Assembly: GCF_000346465.2 (NCBI RefSeq) | Contig: NC_034012.1 | Coordinates: forward strand, 7,587,689 to 7,651,688 | Direction: 5' to 3' | Source: Prunus persica | Lineage: Eukaryota; Streptophyta; Magnoliopsida; Rosales; Rosaceae | DNA length: 64,000 bases | In this document: piece after piece, positions 11,905 to 24,764 of the stretch | How positions within the stretch are numbered: the first letter of the stretch is position 1 | Layout: each line of letters begins with the position of its first letter | The notes under the pieces: generated by a model | The model's input: the letters and a program-made list of their open reading frames with translations, nothing else | What the model was told of the DNA's origin: nothing | The model's database searches: none | Translations under genes and position numbers: made by a program

Positions 11905-14900
11905 GAGATTCATTTGTAAAGTTATTCCCCTTGTGTTAGTCTAAATGAATTTGCAGTAATCCAAAACGTTTAAAATGTTAAGAACTACACAAAAGTAATA
12001 TTACTATATAATCTTTATACACATAAAGATGTGCATGCGCGAAGTTGCACAAGAATTAAAGTTTGCTTTGTTTATCCGATTGAATGACTCATCCTCCCTA
12101 ATATTCATGTCATAAAGAAACTTTGCTAGGTTGGATGTGCTACAAATGGACAAGAAAAACCAAAGATTAGGGAAAATATGTTTCATTCAAAGTTTGTGGA
12201 CGGAACTAGCTAGGCAAGTTTTTTTTTTTTTCCTTCTAAAGTTTACTTCAATTTGTAAATATTTGATCAACCCTTACTAGTTCTCATTGACACGTATTTT
12301 GCGTGCGTGATTACATGTATGAACAAAACTGTGGAAAAGCAAGATTAAAGCTAATGAGAAATGGGCTTATAGCTCAAGTAATTTATAGCATTTATTCATG
12401 TAGTTGAGGTCTTCAATTCGATTTTCCCCTCCTTTAGTATCGCTTATATAAAAAAGATTAAAGCTCATGACAAAATTGCCTCATTTTTGTTGTGGCATTA
12501 TGTTCCTAGTAACTTCTTGTTGTCCTAGCTAGGCCCTACTTATTCGTACCAATAAACAGATGGTTTGAACAAGTGCAACTAAGTATATGTGGTCCACAAA
12601 TTCAAAATTAGGGGCTACAACTTAACCCTAGTATAAAGTTATATCCACTAGCTAGCTAGGGCGGCTATGGAAGATATACAAGCTAGTTGGAAAATCCCTG
12701 CTTTAATATGTTGAAATCAGTACCCCCTTGCATGTACTTTGTAAAGGAGCATCTATAGGGACGCATATGCCTAAGCTCCTCTCTTTACCAAATATTTTTC
12801 CAAATGTATTGGCATAATTCTATTAGAATTATTAGAATATGTTGGACACATACAAGGCCAAAAATGAGATCATAATATTCAATATAATATATATATTCGT
12901 AAACAAATATATATTGAAAAATCAATGCCGTGTACATATGTACATGCTAAATAGATTAAATCGAATTTTCTGGGATAGAGATATTTTAAAACAAAGTTGA
13001 TCCAAGTATCTTTAAACTACATGGGCATGGATAGACAATATTCATGGTTTATCATATATGTAAGGTGAAAATTGTTAATCACAATAGAGTGAATACCTGT
13101 ATCTTATTTAGTCACGACGCTAACTTGTCGTGACCAAGTAAACATGTTAGACTATTGTACACATGCTAATTCGATTTTTTAAAAACTCTACTTCCAAATG
13201 ATTGAATCATTATTTTGTTTCAATACCCAAAGGGAATTAATGTTTGGAGAAGAAGGGTACTCTAAAGCATTTGAAAAACATTGATGGCTGAAATGTGAAT
13301 TCAATTTGGATGTTGATCCTCATCCAACCAAACACTGCCATTTGGTATTCCAAGTCCTTCAACTTGTTAACTAACACATGTTCTTCAATTGAATCAACTG
13401 TCACATATATAGTTTATTAATTTAAATCAGAAACCCCAGAAGCCATGTTGATGCCTTACGGTGCACAGCAGAACAATAAAATATTTATTTCAATTTTCAA
13501 AATAAAATAAATTTTTTTTATGGCTTCGTCGTCGAACTGTGAATGAACAATGGCCAGCTTGAAAAAGTCATCTTTAATCATTCATGGCAGCTCATCACCA
13601 CCATCACCGTACCGCTGCTTCCACAGACCGCGTGGAGAGATAGCGTGTTTAAATTATTACCAATCATGCAGGCAAAAAAACCAGGTCTTATTAATTCCAT
13701 AGCTTCTGTTCTGAACCTGCCAAACATATATGCACATATTATATATATATATATGTAATGAACAAGAAAGAAAAGCTCTGCAAAATTTTCATTGATTGTG
13801 ACGGCCGAGGATTGAAGCTTCACGAGCAAACGTCCTTGATTGATCTTTAAATATTTCAGGTTAGTGCTAATTACATGCTTCTCTTTTTAAACAAGATTAG
13901 GAACCTAATTAACTTTGCTTCCAAAGTTGGTTAATTAATCCATATGCATGCACACAATGGAAGGGAAACTAAAGCTTTCAAATGCTTTAATGTTCAAAGC
14001 ATATGCCTGAATTCATTTGTGGTGTAACATTGTAGCATATTGGCAAGCTGAATTTGTTCGTATTCTAGCAGAATATTTAGAGGCTGGTTTTAGGAATATT
14101 CCAACTTCTAGGTGTTATGAATTCTGAAAATGCAGTAAAGTGTGGAGGGAGGAGGACCATTTATAATCACTTTTAGGGAAGTCCAAAATTCCAAAAGCAC
14201 TACCAAATGGTTGTCAAAACAATAACGTTTGGTTTGGTTTGGTTCTGCTTGGAAAGCTACAAGAATTCATTTCTTGCAAGATATATATTGCACTTGATCA
14301 AAAAGATTAAGTCACCCCCTTAATCTCGTTTATCATTGCTAGATATTCGAGGTTTTCGATGATTTCTTCTTCTTCTTCTTGTCGATGCGATAGATAGCGT
14401 AAAATGCTTTATTTAGTGTCAAGAGAAACTATTGACGCACATGAAGAACAAAACATCAAAAGGTTGAAAAGTTCAATGAAGTACATAGAAAACAAAGTAT
14501 CAGAACAAAACATATGCCAAGAGAGGCAGCAAATTTATGAATAAAAAATTTCTTGAATTTTGAATAGTACTCGAATGAGTTTAAAAAAGATGAACAAATT
14601 TAGACGTATTCATCTCCCTTCATGGCTACAAGCCACTCTGGGTGATGACAACAAAAATCAGACACAACCTGTGTGCAGTATACTAATATATTTTACATGT
14701 TTAATTAACATCAAATTTGATAAAATGGATTGATCGAAGCCATGAAATTAAATGTCCTTTTCTTGTTGTATCCATGCGACTCTCTCGTCCTATTGGTCAA
14801 TCAAAATGTGTTTATTATCACACGTAAATATGGTTGGATTAAGATTCTGTTCACACGCTTGATATTTATAGAAGGTACATGGCATTTTTCTAGTCGTGTC

Positions 14901-14998
14901 TAGAAAAGTACACAAACGTACATAATAAGGTTATTAAAATCAAATTTGGTTGAATATTTATGCTTAGATGAAAATAATATCAGGATTTGCCAAAGAGG

Positions 14999-15140
14999 TC
15001 TAGCCCAATAAAAAAAGAGCATCAATTTGTACAGAACAGTGGTCTTAGGTTCGAACTCCCATGGTATCCTTGTAGTGTGTGTACGAAACACTCCTCATTC
15101 TTATAATTTAGACAATCGATTGTATTCAAAAAATAAAAAT
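14999..15140 (+). mobile_element. SINE-like fragment (tRNA-type box B)
   Basis: Contains GGTTCGAACTCC at about 15049-15060, close to the Pol III box B consensus, followed by GTGTGTGTACGAAACACTCC and TTTAGACAATCG, then an A-rich tail. The same order of motifs recurs near 21.4, 50.3 and 56.3 kb, so these look like diverged copies of one SINE family. Boundaries are approximate. Confidence 0.45.
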
Positions 15141-16017
15141 TAAGGTTCACTCTCACATACACTCGGAGTAATATAAAAAGAAAACAAAAATAAAAGAAAT
15201 TCAACAATTGTAGGCTTTTTTTTGTGTGTGTGTGTGTGTGTTCCATTTGTATTTTGTAGGGTTGTAGGGTTCAAGTCTTGTAGATGACGTTGAAATCTAC
15301 GGGAGGGCAGGGAGGCCTGCATACAAACATAGCCCGTTGAAAGAGGTGCAAAATTTGGCACACTCTAACCCTATTTTTATATAGATGGAAGATAGATAGA
15401 TATAGACATGATATGGAAGCCGTTGCCGTCGTGCCGTACAGAAAGCGAGTGAGAGTGAGTCGTATTGAATTCACCCAACAACCAAGCCCAACAAAGCATT
15501 GATAAAGAAAAGCAAAAAGGAAAGACATTTGTGACACCGCACACCAACACCCCGCCCTATTGTTAAAGTCATTAGCACTCTCACGGGCTCCACTTTATCC
15601 ACGTGGCTTTCACTGTGTTTGTTTGCCATCAATTACTAGTTTAAAATTCCAAGGTTTTAGTCTTGTAGTTTAATTTGTTTTGCAATCAACTTCAAATCAT
15701 AAATTTCGTCAAATTAATGGATGTAATTTGACGTGGCAGCATGATAACGCTACGCGTAAGGGTACTTTTGTCTTTTCCAAACTCTTTGCAGTCAATCTTA
15801 AGAATTTTGTCTATTTTTCTTGACATTGTGAAACTTGTTGGACTTATTTGTAACCAAACAAAAGTACATGACTTAAAACTATCAAAATTGAAGTGAGGAT
15901 GATTAATAAAGTGGAAAATGAGCCAAATCACAAGGATAAGTAATGCAATTTGGCCTAACCTTTAATTGTCAAAATTGAAATAATTGAAGTGAAAAATATT
16001 GCTCCAAAGAGGGGGTT

Positions 16018-16271
16018 TGTAACATCCCACGTCGATTAATTGAGAGGAGTGATGTGTCATGCCCACTTTCATCTAGCACGATACTTTTTGGGAGCTCACT
16101 GGTTTCGAATTTTATGTGAACTTGAAAGTTAAGCGAGTTTGAGCTATGTAAATCCAAAGAGTGGTGACTCACTGGGAAGTTGCTCGTGAGTTCTCAGAAA
16201 CAAAACCGTGAGGACAGGAGGTCCAAAGTGGACAATATCATATTACGGCGGAGCCGATCCAGGATGTGACA
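16018..16271 (+). mobile_element. Cassandra-type TRIM LTR with 5S rRNA-like domain
   Basis: A 254-bp stretch begins TGTAACATCCCACGTCG and ends GGATGTGACA (LTR ends TG...CA). Its middle resembles plant 5S rRNA: AAGTTAAGCGAGTTTGAGC at 16126-16144 corresponds to the box A region, and GTGGTGACTCACTGGGAAGT at 16161-16180 to the box C region. Short LTRs carrying 5S sequence are the defining feature of the Cassandra family of terminal-repeat retrotransposons in miniature. The sequence after the LTR (TGATTTTATCA) is only a poor match to an initiator-Met tRNA primer site, and no second LTR is evident, so this is a solo or truncated, aged copy. It is not a functional 5S rRNA gene. Confidence 0.75.
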
Positions 16272-16588
16272 TGATTTTATCACACATACACTGTTAATGT
16301 GCCATATTAATCTGCAAATCAAATTATTTTTTTATTAAACTAGATCTCGTTAACTAATTTCAAATAATTCAGTAGATGTTGAAATACTTCAGTTTTCGCA
16401 TAGAATAAAATAAAACTTTAGTCGTCGCATAAAAAAAGTTTCGGTCGAAGCTTTGACTCCCTCGATCCAAGCCATCAATAGAGGGAGTTTTCTTCTTAAT
16501 TCTTTTTCCATGAAGAAAAAAAAACACATGTATGAGTTGAACTTTGAATATTGATTAGCACTTCGCCTTCAATTAGAACTTGAAAAAA

Positions 16589-16645
16589 GGAACATACCAG
16601 GCAAGTCAAACCGTACATGTTCTAACAGGAACATACCAGGCAATA
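16589..16645 (+). repeat. Short tandem duplication
   Basis: GGAACATACCAGGCAA occurs twice 38 bp apart (about 16589 and 16627). Probably a local replication-slippage duplication. Confidence 0.6.
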
Positions 16646-19600
16646 TCACCTATATATTTTCAACTTCCCAGTTCCTGTAACTATTCTCTTCAGCTTCTAA
16701 GATCCTTGCCATCACAGTTCCAGTCAAAGATTTGTTTTGTTTTTTTAATTTTATTTATTTCTGGTCTAAAATTCCAACAAGGGTGCTGCAATAATCTTAT
16801 CAGATTGGCCCATCCACAGCTTATCCATGGCACTTGACTGACCTCATGTCGTCTCTCTTGTCAATTATGAATTTATGATAAACACGCATAGGCAACACTG
16901 CTTCCCCACATGCCTTGGATTTTCATGGAAATAAATTTTATAATATTTGTCAGAGAGTATAAACGTTTAGATTTAATTCAGTCCTCGTTGAATTTTCAAG
17001 ATTTGACCCAGAAAATTGGTGGCAATATCAAACTATTCTTTAACTTAAATATTATGTATTTTATATACGTAGGGCAGCAGCCTGTTTCTGAGTAATCAAA
17101 TCTTTCAGTCTTGTGTGCAGCCTTCCAACTTACATAAAAACTATTTCTATTTGTCCCTAATGACTCACGGATTACATTGTTGCCAATAGATTTACGGTTG
17201 TTGGTGTCAAAGGCTGATTCCTCTACTCGAAGGTTGCTCGGTTAGTTATGGTACAAACAACGATTATGAGATTTATTTTAAATGAATTTACGAGTGATAA
17301 TCTGAACTACAAGAAAATTGAGATTTCTTACATACACACTATTAAAGTGTCATAAGAGTTCGAACTTGAGACCACTAATCTATACAAGTTAGATTCCGTT
17401 GACATAATACATTGTTAAGATTGCTCAAATTAGGTTGTCTGTATATGTATGTTGTATAAAGGAAAGGCTATAGGTTCCCAAGAGCGAGTGAGCTTCATTT
17501 CTTTAGTGGCGAATCTGATTCTAATAATTTCTCAACGGCTCTTTTGGATCTATCCATTAGAGTTTTATTATTGGTGTTTTGCTGATCTTAGAACAGTTTA
17601 ATTTAGGGAGGTGCCCCACCTATTGGCTTGCATGCAGTCAAAGGGTGACGTTTATGAAGTTAGGTTATGTACATATTACATATGGCCCGATATATATTAG
17701 TTCTTAATAATGGCTTTGCAATCAAGCCAAAAGTAAGAGAACTAAAGGGAGCACAAAGTAAAGTATTGAATTCGAGTCTTAACATTTGTGTAATATGTGT
17801 GTTTAATGTACTATGATTGTCCTTTTCAATAAAAAATGTCTTATGTAAATAATTTAAAAAAAAAAAAGAAGCACCGAAGCAGTCCTCTTTCTCTTGTGCA
17901 AGATTATTTAATGTCCTCTTTTTCTTTTATGTATATCTATAGACTATATCCTATTGGATTTTGGTTTTTTGCAGTTATTTGGTTTTTAACAAAAGAAAAT
18001 ATTAAAACAAACAATTTTTTTAGGAACTTCAAGATTATGGGGAAAGATTTTATTAATATCAATCATCCTCCCTACGTGTGTACACAAACTGTTTTTTTTT
18101 TCCGGTTTTGTAGGCAAATGTTGACTGGAATTTGTACACTATGATAGAGGAGATAATGCAGAAATTTTTTCTGTCAACTTTATTGCAACTTTATCGTACG
18201 CTACACTATTTATGGAGTGGGTTATCCACTACTATTAGTGACCTATAGCTATATATATATAAATTATTTTTTTTTCTATTTTAAAGGACAAAATGATTGT
18301 TTTGTCAATGGAAGTTGATTCAGTTAGTAAGATTCATGTATTGTGTATATTTTCATCAGTGTTCGAATCACATTGTTAGCAATCCTCGTTGATGTGCGAT
18401 ATGTAATTTCTTACATAAATTTATATTGGTAACAGTAAGTAGTTGGGTGCCATGCTTAAGTCATTCTGGCTCGAGGTTGTAGATCTGTCCTGGCTCTAAT
18501 GATGAGAGTAGCCAATCTCCTCCTAAACTTTTTGTCATTAAAAAAAAATTCTAATTTTGATTTATTAATTAATAGTATTGTTAACTAATATGTATATATG
18601 GTGGAACATTGTTGATTACCATTCCAAGTTTGTCTTAATTAACATGTCTAACTAATTGGGGGTAAGAGTTTTGAAGTTGAAGTAGTGATATTTGAGTAAT
18701 TGAGTCTACTAACATTTGTTTCAAACTTTCTAACTCAAGTGATAGCTCATCGTAATAATAATAATTATTTTTTAACAAATCGATATTCTAAATTACTTTA
18801 ATATATGAAGAGGAGCATTCAACTCGAGTTTGCCCATTGAATTTGTAATAGATCACTTAAATTAAAAAATAAAGGGCAGTCAAGACAATGAGAGGATCTA
18901 GATATCCTATGTACTTAGAATTTTATGTTTGAATCATGTATACATCATTATTTTAATTCAACACTCCACTAATTACATTTCATTTATTCAATTACTTAGA
19001 TTATGTATTGGTTAACCTACATATTGATCCAACTCAAAATAATAACTTAAAAACAAAAATATGGGGCCGATCAATTTGGAAGGATATATATGTATTTTTA
19101 CTGCCTGCCCAAGCAATTGTCAATGAGAAGTAATAACTTTGTTTAGTATAATTAATCAAGGTCCAAATCTTTTGGTTAATTTAATTGGTAATTAGTTTGA
19201 TGGAGAAAGTTGCGTGAGTTTTATTCTACGTTTTAACTTTGAAAACGGTGTTTGATGAACAGAGAACGTGGACTATCGGTGGTGCCGTACGGACGGAGAG
19301 TGACAAGTACGGACAGACGCAGACCAAAGACCAAGCCCACAAGCCAATGACCAGTGGATGAGTGGGTCCCATGCCTCTTGCCCCATTCCAAAAGGCAAAG
19401 CGATAAAGAAAGAAAAAGACGCGCGCGCAGAGAGTCACAGCTGACTCCTCCCACTGTACAACACACTCCCATCAACAGCTCCACGGCGCACTCTTTCTTT
19501 GCTTTGTCTTATTATTTGGGTCGGGTGTATAAATTCTTGTGTAAATAACCATTTTTTTCCCACCCACTCATGTTTTGCCTTTTACTTTATGTGATGGATC

Positions 19601-20799
19601 GCGATCTTGTTCTGACTAGGTTAACCTGGGTATAGTTTAGATCTTTTCCCGTGCGTGTGAGGGAATGTGTTTGGAATAGTTTAGATGTTTTTCGTACGTA
19701 GAGAGCCATTTTGAATACGACGAATATGGGTAAAAAATTTTTAGTAATTAGAGTCAACTCTAGAGCTGAAACGATTTGAAGAAAACAAATCGCAAAGAAC
19801 TTGTCCAAAAACTCTATTACCGTCTAAGTTGTCCTAGACTATCCCAATTCTAATTGTCATATTTGTGACCGCACTATCCCTGCATGTGTAGTGCATGCTT
19901 TTTAATTTTGATAGATGGGGGATGCTAGGAGGAAAAATATGAGTTTGGTTTAAATATTCTTCACAAATTGTTTAAAGAAAAAAATAAGTATTTCAGTATT
20001 TTGATAACGAAATAGAAATGAGTAATTTATACACAAGGATTAGACAAGTATTCAAGATTTCCACAAACCTGCTGCTAAAGTTAGTGTTTCTAGAAACTCC
20101 AATTTTATTTTCCGATTATAAGAAAAAGAAAACTCATCGAAATGTTAATGTAGTTTCAACTTTTCAAGTCCAAGATATTCCAAATCCAAGGGGACGACCA
20201 AGACACATGTCCCGTTTTTCTTGTTTAGTTTCTTTCTTTGAAGTTGCATGGTCAAAGAGTTATGTTATGTCGCAATAATCTCATCAAATTGGCCGCCACT
20301 GCAATAATCTCATCAAGACTTATGTTAAGAACGTTGTACAAATTGGTCGACGGTTGTCTTGTCAATTGTCGTAACTTCTTTTAGTCATGGTTGCCTACAC
20401 TGCAAGTCTTCGACTCCTCCGAATAAATCATTCAACTTTGCGTATTCTTTCATCTAATTCCGTTCAAAATGTACTAAATACACAAGGAGTTTGAGAAAAT
20501 CTTGAAACACATCCCAACAAATTCATAATTCAAGAGGTAATGTGAGTGAGATATATTTATTTTAGACGGCAAAATGTAAGACACCATTATCTTCAATACC
20601 TATCACACAAGGCTCCCAACATGTAAAATAAGTGTCAAACTATAATCTCCATCCAAACATATACTGTTTTTGTCCCAACATATTTAAGTGAAGAAGATTT
20701 AATATGAAATTCCAAATTTAGATTTCTTCTTCCTACCAAAACTTAAGGGAGATTTTCTTTTTTCCATTGGTAAGCAATGTGTAAAGAGCCGTACGTTTG

Positions 20800-20802
<3 letters not shown>

Positions 20803-20838
<36 letters not shown>
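20803..20838. repeat. (GA)n microsatellite
   Basis: About 18 uninterrupted GA units. Together with the CT tract at 21.11-21.15 kb it brackets a stretch with an ACCCTAA telobox-like motif near 20992. Confidence 0.9.
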
Positions 20839-20841
<3 letters not shown>

Positions 20842-21103
20842 GAGCACATGCAAGCCCTGACCCACTGGAAGGAAAATGTTAAAGAAAGAAAAAGCAAAAG
20901 AAAGAGATGGAATTGTGACAAAATTGACAAGAGCTTATGAGAATGAGGCAATGCCGCGATGTTTGTTTGTAATCATATGATGGAAATGTAACCCTAAAAA
21001 GAAAAGAACGAAAAAGAAACCCACTTGTGCTCTTCTTATCATCACTTGCATTGCAAAAAGCTGAGGCTGAGAGAGAGAGGAGTTTTCTTTTTAATTACCT
21101 CCT

Positions 21104-21107
<4 letters not shown>

Positions 21108-21154
<47 letters not shown>
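21108..21154. repeat. (CT)n microsatellite
   Basis: More than 20 uninterrupted CT units. CT tracts of this kind are common in plant 5' leaders, but no reading frame follows that I can support. Confidence 0.9.
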
Positions 21155-21158
<4 letters not shown>

Positions 21159-21340
21159 GCTAGTTTAAGTATCGTGTAGATATTGAAATGCAAGGGCCAT
21201 TCAAATCTCAACAACATTGATCATACGTGTGTGACACACATAATGACAAATCAGAAAAGTCTACACTTGTAAAAATCGAATCGTATGAGAGGTGTTTAGA
21301 ATTAGTTTCTCTCTTTTCCATCTCCAATCATTTAGAATTA

Positions 21341-21480
21341 AGTTAACACGGTCTAATACAACGAAAAAGAGCTTTGACTTGCAGTCTCATGTTAGAATCT
21401 CATAGTACTTTGATAGTGTGTGTGAGAAACTCCCTCCTTCTTGTAGTTTAGACTATCGCTTGTATGCCCCAAAAAAAAAA
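21341..21480 (+). mobile_element. SINE-like copy
   Basis: Contains GCTTTGACTTGCAGTCTCATG, then GTGTGTGTGAGAAACTCC, then TAGTTTAGACTATCGCTTG and an A10 tail, in the same order as the copies near 15.0, 50.3 and 56.3 kb. AGAATTAAG lies just before (about 21332) and just after the A-tail (about 21480), a possible 9-bp target duplication. Confidence 0.5.
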
Positions 21481-22727
21481 GAATTAAGGAATTGAAATGG
21501 ATCAATTATTACTTCTAACGGATTCAATTCCTGATTTTGAGGATATTAGATTATAGATTTTAACGTGTAACTCACACAATTTTCTTATGTGAATCCAAAA
21601 ATTGTAGTCATATCTAAATAATCTACAAGTTTAATAAGCTGATAATGGATCCAAAAATGAAACGACTTAAAAAATAAAAGAATGAGGGAATGAGATAGTA
21701 TTAAGATTTGAAAATGCTACAAAAGGCCAAGAGGGCATGGCCCCTTGGTGTCGTTTATGTACGTTAGTATTTAGTCACGGGAAATTATTTGGAATTGGGG
21801 CTGAAGAAACGTATATAACAGGCAGGTAGGTTACATCTGAAAGCAACAAATCAACCACTTATGAAGTCTCTATGTCCTCCAAATTCTGTTTCTGAATGCA
21901 GTTGTGTCCAAGCTATGCCTCCTTGTATTGACCAAAGGTAACATTTAGTACAGTACTAGTTTATACAGTTATTTGGTAAAAGTAGAAAGAAGCATATGGT
22001 AAAAATGCACAAGAGGTATGCGTTTACGTAGTTGCATGCGACAACGATATTGATGTATGTAAAATTTATGATATTAATCTACGTGCATTAACAGTTGATA
22101 ATTATTCAGAAGCATATATGCTTGTGACCATCCATCCAGAAATGAGATTAATAGACAGATGTTGGGGAAAGCGTTGAGATGTGCTGCTTCTAAATTTACC
22201 AGTTTTTTTTTATAAGAAAAAGCTGTACTTAGTCCAAAACAAAGATAGAAATGCAAAGATCGATTTCAGCCCAAGGTCTTACAGATAGCCCATGCCATGG
22301 AGAATTTAGGGTTTGATTCAAATATTCATGGACCTTTAACCAAACAAAATTATTCATGGACCTTAGAGGAAAATTAAAAAAAACCTTAAATCAATCTTCT
22401 GATCTCTTGGTATTGCTGGCCAACTATGTTGTTATCTTTCAAGGCTCTACATGGGCTTAATAATTCTTTAGAGCCCTTTATTTTAGGGGCATTGCATGGG
22501 CTGGGCCGGGCTAGATCTCAACCCATGATTAAACAAACTGAATGACCTTTTCTTTTTAAACGGACTGTTTGGGTGTATCAAAGGTCAAAAGATTGTTTCC
22601 GACCGAAAAAAAAAAAAAAGGTAAAAAGATTTGCGAATTTTATTGACACCTCCATATTTGCTGAATAAGACTCGTGTTACGAGTAGCTAAAATTTTGGAA
22701 AACAAAAAGTGATTTTATTAATAAATA

Positions 22728-22922
22728 GTATGGCCGTGCGGCTATAATGGGTCCTTTTTTAAAAAATTTAAATAAAACGTATAGCCGCCCGGCTATACTA
22801 TTTGAAAATAAAAAATAAAAAAATTGGCCCTTAGGCGCTAGGCCGGCCTCTTTTTAACTAAATAGTATAGCCGCACGGCTATACTATTAATAAAAAAACG
22901 CAGTATAGCCGTGCGGCTATAT
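22728..22922. repeat. Cluster of four 20-bp palindromes (TATAGCCG-CGGCTATA)
   Basis: Four copies of GTATAGCCGNNCGGCTATAC-type palindromes lie at 22728-22747 (GTATGGCC variant), 22779-22798, 22865-22884 and 22903-22922 (ending TATAT). Spacing is irregular (51, 86 and 38 bp). Three of the four keep an intact 16-bp palindromic core. The same palindrome forms the regular 48-bp array at 53.98-54.44 kb. The two central bases vary (TG, CC, CA, TG) while the arms are kept. Each could fold into a cruciform or RNA hairpin. I do not recognise a named family. Confidence 0.85.
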
Positions 22923-22924
22923 AA

Positions 22925-23050
22925 TATATGTAATCTATATATATGTGTGTGTGTGCGCGCGCTTATATTATTTATAATATATACAGATGTATATATACAT
23001 ATATGTTATATATGTATGTATATATACACACATATATTATATATATGAAA
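22925..23050. repeat. TA/TG-rich simple-sequence tract
   Basis: A run of TATATA, (TG)n, (CG)n and again TATATA/CACACA, itself weakly self-complementary, directly following the palindrome cluster. Confidence 0.7.
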
Positions 23051-23444
23051 TAAAAAAAATCTAGTCCTAGTTCAAGCATACCCCAAACACAGGATAAGTG
23101 TTATCCAACTTAGACCAAGCCAAGCCAAGCCAAGTCAAGATAGTCCCTAGTATAGTTCATGCCAAGATAGTTATGTGTAACAAACGAGCCCTTATTTCAC
23201 TTTTAATATTATATTTTTTTCAGAGGAAAAAGGATTTCATTCATAATCCAATAGTTTCATACAAAGATGAGCATGAGAACAGTGGCCTCGTTAAAACATT
23301 CATAGGAAAATCACATGGGAAAATTCTAGAGTAGGAAAGAGTACCACACATGCCACAGACTAACAAAAAAGTCCAAAACATTACCAAAAAAAGACCAACT
23401 ACCACACTAAAAAAAACCAAAATAAGAGACTCCATAGGAAGAGC

Positions 23445-23880
23445 ACACCAATGCATCCCAAACTGTTAAAGATTGCCTTCTATGAGAACAATCATAGTCC
23501 TTTGTACATCAAGTTGTTCAACACGCCAAGGGTCAGAGACACGAGAACACACCAAGAAAGAACAGAGAGGAGACACAAAGAAGGACCCCACAAAAGCACA
23601 CTAACTCATCCCAGAACTTGTCAAAGCAAACCTCCTATGATGACAATCATAGTCATTCCTAAAATGTAGGAAGTAATCAGCACGCAAAGCGTCAATAGTA
23701 GGAGAAGAATTACAACGAGCAAAACAAAGAAGACAAACGAAGAAAAACTCTCAAAAAGCACACCAACACTTCCCAAAACTGTCAAAGAAAACCTCATATG
23801 AGAACAATCATAGTCCTTTGGACAACGTAAGAGTTGTTGTGTATGCAAAGAGTCACAAGACAAAAAGAAACATTAAAACA
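23445..23880. repeat. Imperfect tandem repeat, about 150-160 bp unit, three copies
   Basis: Units begin near 23445, 23596 and 23757, each with CACACYAA...CATCCCA-type sequence, then CTGT(T/C)AAAG, then TATGANNACAATCATAGTC about 45 bp in, then an ACACNAAG/CAAAG-rich tail. Just upstream, 23282-23320 carries GTGGCCTCGTTAAAAC, and a similar GTGGCCTCCATAAAACC occurs in intron 1 of the receptor kinase near 27352. These motifs suggest decayed retroelement sequence, but I cannot name it. Confidence 0.6.
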
Positions 23881-24725
23881 TAACTAAACAAAGCCAATCC
23901 AAGTCAACATCTATAAATCCCCCATTTGGTTGCGTAACCAGTTCTTTACAATATTCATAGTACTCTCTCTACACATAAATTGAAAGACCCATCAAAATAA
24001 ATAGAAAGAAAAAATCCAAAATTTTTGGGGAGAAAACAATAAAAACTAAGAGAAAGATATCACACGCTTTAATTAAATGAGTTAACCTAATTAGAACTTG
24101 ATATAATATGGAGTTTAAGAAGAAAAAAAACTCACAAGCAATGAGAAAGAACCAAGAAAAGAGAGTGACTGGATCCTTTCTACCATTTTGGAGATTAGAA
24201 AGCTTGCGGACTTTTTCCACTCGATTAAATGGAGATTAGTATTGTAACTTAATTTGTGTGTCACCCTTTGGGAAGTGAGTTTTAGTCACTAATTGATCGT
24301 TAGAATCAAATAGTGAAGTCAATAAGCTCAAATCAAGGAGAAACTTATAACTTAATTAATAACAATCGAATATGGTGCTAGTAAACGCATACTAGATTAG
24401 ACACATGACATCCCAACACATAGGCTAAACAAACCAAATGACTCTTGTTCCTACTAGGTTTATCAGATAAATGGTTCTTCATTAGATATTACCCAAAATA
24501 AACGAAGATTGCACACATTTTGTCTTTGATTATTTTTAAACACCCCTTGAGATGGTTTTATGAAGAAATAAAATTTGGTTACATTGGGAGGAAAGATGTA
24601 TGCACTATTCGAATGAATGCAAACACCAATGTGAATGCTCACAAAACCATTTGTGGGATTGCATGATTTTTAATCTTGTTAATTGTCAATTGTCAAAAGT
24701 CATGTTCAAGTTATATACTATCTAG

Positions 24726-24730
<5 letters not shown>

Positions 24731-24760
<30 letters not shown>
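24731..24760. repeat. (AT)n microsatellite
   Basis: About 14 uninterrupted AT units. Confidence 0.9.

Positions 24761-24764
<4 letters not shown>

Noticed and set aside
16120..16200. Possible 5S rRNA gene
   Set aside because: Only parts of 5S are recognisable and they sit inside a TG...CA LTR; best explained as a Cassandra-type element.
22728..22922. CRISPR array
   Set aside because: Short palindromes at irregular spacing in a plant nuclear genome; repeats are perfect dyads and the spacers are AT-rich and not spacer-like.
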